Shown here in pieces: positions 61,154 through 64,000 of a stretch of DNA of 64,000 nt. The notes beneath the pieces were generated by a model. That model did not search any database, had not been told where the DNA came from, and saw only the letters and a program-made list of their open reading frames with translations. Numbering within the stretch: the stretch's first letter is position 1; the number at the start of each line of letters is the position of its first letter. The position numbers and the translations under genes were made by a program. Origin of the DNA: Nakamurella alba (lineage in GTDB: Bacteria > Actinomycetota > Actinomycetes > Mycobacteriales > Nakamurellaceae); assembly GCF_009707545.1 (NCBI RefSeq), contig NZ_WLYK01000005.1:672402-736401 (forward strand), in the 5' to 3' direction.

Positions 61154-62191
61154 TCAGCTCGACGGGTACACCCGGACGACGATCGGCGTGTCGAAACGGA
61201 CCACGGTGCCGGCGGCCGGGTCGGTGTCCAGGACCCGGTTGCCCTGACCGAGCGGCGGGGTCAACTGGACGTTGACCGCGGAGACGAAGGTGAAGCCCCG
61301 GTCCCGCAGGGTCTGGACGGCCTCGTACACGGTCAGGCCGGCGACAGGTTCGATGCTCAGCATCTTCGGCGTCCCGACACACACCCGGATGGTCGACCCG
61401 TTCTTCGGCAGGTTGTAGCCGCCCATCGGGGAAGTCGCGGCCTGGCAGGCCGCGGCATCGGAGACGATCACACCGATCTGTGCGGTGTTGACGACCTCGA
61501 CCGGAGAGATGACCAGGCTGTCGGCGGATCCGGTCCAGCCCAAGGACTGCAGCATCTGCGCCGCCTGGTCGAGCGTCGTGTTCACCAGGTCGGGCATCAC
61601 GAACAGCGAGCTGTCGGACACCGCGACCCCGACCGACAGCCCTGCCGCCACCTCCTCCCCGGCGGACACCCCTTCGAGCAGGATCACCTCGTCCACCGGC
61701 AGCGGGCTGCCCACGGTGATCTTGTACGGCTGCAGCCCGGCGTCGACCAGCCGCTGCTCCGCCACCTCCCAGCTGAGCCCGACCAGACCGCCGGGCACCG
61801 TGGCGGTCCCGGTGCCGGTCGGGGTGGGGGTGCTCCGCGGTGGTGTGCTCCGCGGCGGGGTGCTCGGCAGCGCGGTGGTCTCCGTGGTGCTCCCGTTCGT
61901 TCCGGTGCCGCTGGGCGGGGTCGTCCGGGACGCGGCGGTCTGGGAGGGGGGCACGGCACCGCCGGTGCTGCCCGGTCCTCCGACGGCACCGGGTGAACCT
62001 CCCCGCGGCAGCAGGGTGACTGTCAGCACCACGGCCACCACCGCGGCGGCGACACCGGCCATCAGCAACCACGACGGCCGGCGGTCCCGCCGGTCGGGCG
62101 GGACGAACCGAGGGACCGGTGTGTCGTCCGGGACCTCGGCCCGCGCGCGGGCGGCGAGCATCCGGCGGAGGTCCTCCTCGAGCGGGTCCAT
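61154..62191 (-). CDS. PASTA-domain membrane protein, probable partner of the ECF sigma factor
   Basis: A 345-residue protein: acidic cytoplasmic N-terminus (DPLEEDLRRMLAARARAEVP), one TM helix (WLLMAGVAAAVVAVVLTVTL, ~41-60), a Pro/Thr/Ser-rich linker (~63-132), and three PASTA-like repeats (~133-195 VPGGLVGLSWEVAEQRLVDA; ~197-265 MPDLVNTTLDQAAQMLQSLG; ~275-345 GLTVYEAVQTLRDRGFTFVS). PASTA domains sense muropeptides or lipid II. It starts one base after the sigma-factor stop. An anti-sigma role linking the cell wall to transcription is inferred from this coupling and topology. Confidence 0.82.
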   Translation of the reverse strand: MDPLEEDLRRMLAARARAEVPDDTPVPRFVPPDRRDRRPSWLLMAGVAAAVVAVVLTVTLLPRGGSPGAVGGPGSTGGAVPPSQTAASRTTPPSGTGTNGSTTETTALPSTPPRSTPPRSTPTPTGTGTATVPGGLVGLSWEVAEQRLVDAGLQPYKITVGSPLPVDEVILLEGVSAGEEVAAGLSVGVAVSDSSLFVMPDLVNTTLDQAAQMLQSLGWTGSADSLVISPVEVVNTAQIGVIVSDAAACQAATSPMGGYNLPKNGSTIRVCVGTPKMLSIEPVAGLTVYEAVQTLRDRGFTFVSAVNVQLTPPLGQGNRVLDTDPAAGTVVRFDTPIVVRVYPSS

Positions 62192-62192
62192 G

Positions 62193-62705
62193 TCATGCCT
62201 CCCAGCTGAGCTGCAGGTGCGAGAGTGCCCGACTGGCATTCGATCTCGCGCTGCCCTCGCTGATCCCGAGGGCGGCGCCGATCTCCGCGTAGGGCAGGTC
62301 CTGCCAGTAGCGCAGGATCACCACCTCGCGTTGCCGGCGGGGCAGGGCGTCCACCGCGGCGCGCAGGATGGCGTCGCGTTCGGTGCGAAGAAGGTCGTCA
62401 TCGGCCGGCCGGACGTCGTCCGGGACCAGGGCACGCAGGTGCCGGCGGACGGTGCGGCGCCGCCGATGGGTGGTCCGGGAGGCGTTGACGACGGCGGTCC
62501 GTAGGTACGCATGGGCGGCGCGGGGCTCGCGGAGCCCGTCGGCCCGGCGCCAGATCGAGACGAACGCCTCCTGCACGCAGTCCTCGGCAACGCTGCGGTC
62601 GCCGGTGAGCAGCACGGCCAGCCGGAGCAGCGGGAGATAGGCCTCCTGGTACAGCTGCTCGATGGATGCGGGCGGGCCGACCGGCTCGCGTTCCGTCGTC
62701 ACCAC
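62193..62705 (-). CDS. ECF/SigE-like RNA polymerase sigma factor
   Basis: A 170-residue sigma-70-family protein. Region 2 is QLYQEAYLPLLRLAVLLTGD, RSVAEDCVQEAFVSIWRRAD, and AYLRTAVVNASRTTHRRRRT; region 4 is VDALPRRQREVVILRYWQDL, PYAEIGAALGISEGSARSNA. Two adjacent GTG codons (62705, 62702) follow AGGAGGGG, so translation starts at one of them; the longer upstream frame is not needed. It is followed at one base distance by the PASTA membrane protein, a sigma/regulator pair. Confidence 0.9.
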   Translation of the reverse strand: MVTTEREPVGPPASIEQLYQEAYLPLLRLAVLLTGDRSVAEDCVQEAFVSIWRRADGLREPRAAHAYLRTAVVNASRTTHRRRRTVRRHLRALVPDDVRPADDDLLRTERDAILRAAVDALPRRQREVVILRYWQDLPYAEIGAALGISEGSARSNASRALSHLQLSWEA

Positions 62706-62949
62706 CTGCCGCCCCTCCTGCCGTCGCTGTGACCTTCCTGGGAGTGGTCGCCCTGGCCGCCGGAACGTTGCATCCGGTGGCCGGAATTCTTTCCCGCGGC
62801 GCCGGTGTGTGCCCGGTGTGCGGCCGATTCGGCTCCGGCGCCGGTCAGGGGGAGAATCTGCGGGCCGTGGGTGGTGCGCCACCCACCCGGTACCAGCACC
62901 ACCCGGCAACAGCACCACCCTGAACCGGCATCACCTGGAGGAACGCAAC

Positions 62950-63870
62950 ATGAGCACCACGAGCCCGGCCGTCCACATCGCCGAGCCGGTCCGGTCGGCC
63001 CTGGCCGAGGGACGGCCGGTGGTGGCACTGGAGTCGACGATCTTCACCCACGGGCTGCCGCAGCCGCGCAACGAGGTCGTGGCGCTCGAGGCCGAGGAGT
63101 CGCTCCGGGCCGCCGGTGTCGAGCCGGCGACGATCGGCATCCGGGACGGGGTGGCCGTGGTCGGCCTGAGCACCGACGAGATCGTCGGACTCGCCCGCTC
63201 CGACGACAACATCAAGGTCAGCATCCGTGACCTGCCGGTGGCCCGGGCGCGCGGCCTGTCCGGCGGGACCACCGTCGCCGCCACCGCTCTGCTCGCCCAC
63301 CGCGCCGGGATCAAGGTCTTCTCCACCGGCGGCCTGGGCGGCGTGCACCGCGGGGCGAGTGAGAGTTTCGACGAGTCAGCGGATCTCGTGGCGTTGTCGG
63401 TCACGCCGATCGTGGTGGTCAGTGCCGGGGTGAAGTCCATCCTGGACGTCGGGGCGACCCTCGAGCGGTTGGAGACGCTGAACATCGCGGTCCTCGGCTA
63501 CCGGACCCTGACCTTCCCCGGGTTCTACGTCCGGGACTCCGGGTTCGAGATCGGCTTCCGGGTGGAGGATCCGGCCGAGGTGGCAGCGGTCGCCGCGGCC
63601 CGTGACGAGCTCGGCCTCGACGCCGCTGTGCTGCTGGCGAACCCCATCGCCGAGGACAAGCAGCTCGATCCCGAGGTGCACGCCGCCGTCCTGGCCGAGG
63701 CGCTGGCCGGGGCGGAGGCCGAGGGGATCGCCGGCAACGCGACCACCCCCTACCTCCTGGACTTCATCCAGAAGGCCACTGCCGGGCGCAGTCTCGAGGT
63801 CAATGTCGACGTCTACCGCGGCAACGTCGCCCTGGGCGGTCAGGTCGCCGCGGCCCTCTCCGGGCTGTAG
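62950..63870 (+). CDS. psuG: Pseudouridine-5'-phosphate glycosidase
   Basis: A 306-residue protein of the PsuG family, which reversibly splits pseudouridine 5'-phosphate into uracil and ribose 5-phosphate. The diagnostic start is PVVALESTIFTHGLPQPRN; IRDGVAVVGLSTDEI, GGTTVAATALLAHRAGIKVF, STGGLGGVHRGA, LGYRTLTFPGFYVRDSG and LANPIAEDKQLD are all family motifs. GGAGG precedes the ATG. The pseudouridine kinase usually next to it is not seen before the window ends. Confidence 0.93.
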   Translation: MSTTSPAVHIAEPVRSALAEGRPVVALESTIFTHGLPQPRNEVVALEAEESLRAAGVEPATIGIRDGVAVVGLSTDEIVGLARSDDNIKVSIRDLPVARARGLSGGTTVAATALLAHRAGIKVFSTGGLGGVHRGASESFDESADLVALSVTPIVVVSAGVKSILDVGATLERLETLNIAVLGYRTLTFPGFYVRDSGFEIGFRVEDPAEVAAVAAARDELGLDAAVLLANPIAEDKQLDPEVHAAVLAEALAGAEAEGIAGNATTPYLLDFIQKATAGRSLEVNVDVYRGNVALGGQVAAALSGL

Positions 63871-63918
63871 CTGGGAGGCCCCGGAAGGGTCGCGAGCGAC
63901 GAAAACCGGCTTCCCGGG

Positions 63919-63955
63919 CCGATTCTCGACACTGAGGGGGGTGTTGCAGAATCGG
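63919..63955 (+). terminator. Hairpin after psuG
   Basis: CCGATTCT and AGAATCGG pair perfectly, extended by CGACAC/GTGTTG with one bulge, 49 bp after the stop codon. A T tract is missing, so its role as terminator is tentative. No gene is seen from 63871 to the window end. Confidence 0.45.
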
Positions 63956-64000
63956 TCTCCGGTGGGGTGTGGCGTGACCGGCTCTGACCTGCGGGTTTGG

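Noticed and set aside
60324..62072. 582-codon minus-strand frame across the nitrilase, MOSC-like and PASTA genes
   Set aside because: It overlaps three well-supported genes, one on the same strand in another frame, and has no family features.

Overview
The window is high-GC DNA (about 70% or more by eye) from an actinobacterium. Evidence: GTG/TTG starts, Ala/Arg/Gly-rich proteins, bacterial Ku, an Ohr/OhrR pair, MurJ fused to a pseudokinase, a DUF6049-type membrane protein, a c-di-AMP riboswitch in front of an NlpC/P60 protein, and many leaderless genes. A Nakamurella-like or related actinomycete would fit, but the genus cannot be fixed from sequence reading alone. No rRNA, tRNA, CRISPR array or transposase was found.

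Layout. 1-10.6 kb: two ArsR-type regulator/SRPBCC gene pairs (the first encodes an AHSA1-PNPOx fusion and has a perfect 26-bp palindromic operator), zwf, a PQQ-type sugar dehydrogenase lipoprotein, and a riboswitch-controlled NlpC/P60 peptidoglycan hydrolase. 10.8-22 kb: a 1387-residue secreted subtilase, a CPBP protease, a DNA glycosylase divergent from Ku, Ohr/OhrR with a clear operator, and an MMPL transporter. 22.3-27.5 kb: a four-gene hydrolase/SDR/hydrolase/LuxR-type regulator operon.

27.5-49.5 kb is the conserved actinobacterial oriC-proximal cluster (in M. tuberculosis: pcnA, mutT4, Rv3909, mviN/murJ, sigM, rsmA, trxB2, trxC, cwlM). The order is kept here but interrupted twice. Between cwlM and trxA sits a SipW-type module: a TasA-like secreted protein, and a signal peptidase fused to its own apparent substrate (second export signal plus LamG domain). 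Between trxB and the anti-sigma gene sit an MFS exporter and a predicted DUF559 nuclease flanked on both sides by arrays of one repeat family.

49.6-64 kb: a Tyr-rich low-complexity protein lacking Lys/Arg/His/Cys/Phe, an acidic calcium-repeat protein with a 324-bp internal duplication, an MFS transporter, a UPF0301 protein, an SdpI-like protein with a Cys-rich tail, a MerR regulator, leuS behind a probable leucine attenuator with a leaderless Leu-Leu leader peptide, a metallophosphoesterase divergent from a nitrilase and a MOSC-like protein, an ECF sigma/PASTA anti-sigma-like pair, and psuG.

Most promising undescribed systems: (1) the self-substrate SipW-LamG fusion with its TasA-like neighbour; (2) the DUF559 nuclease within its repeat arrays; (3) the Tyr-rich/calcium-repeat gene pair.
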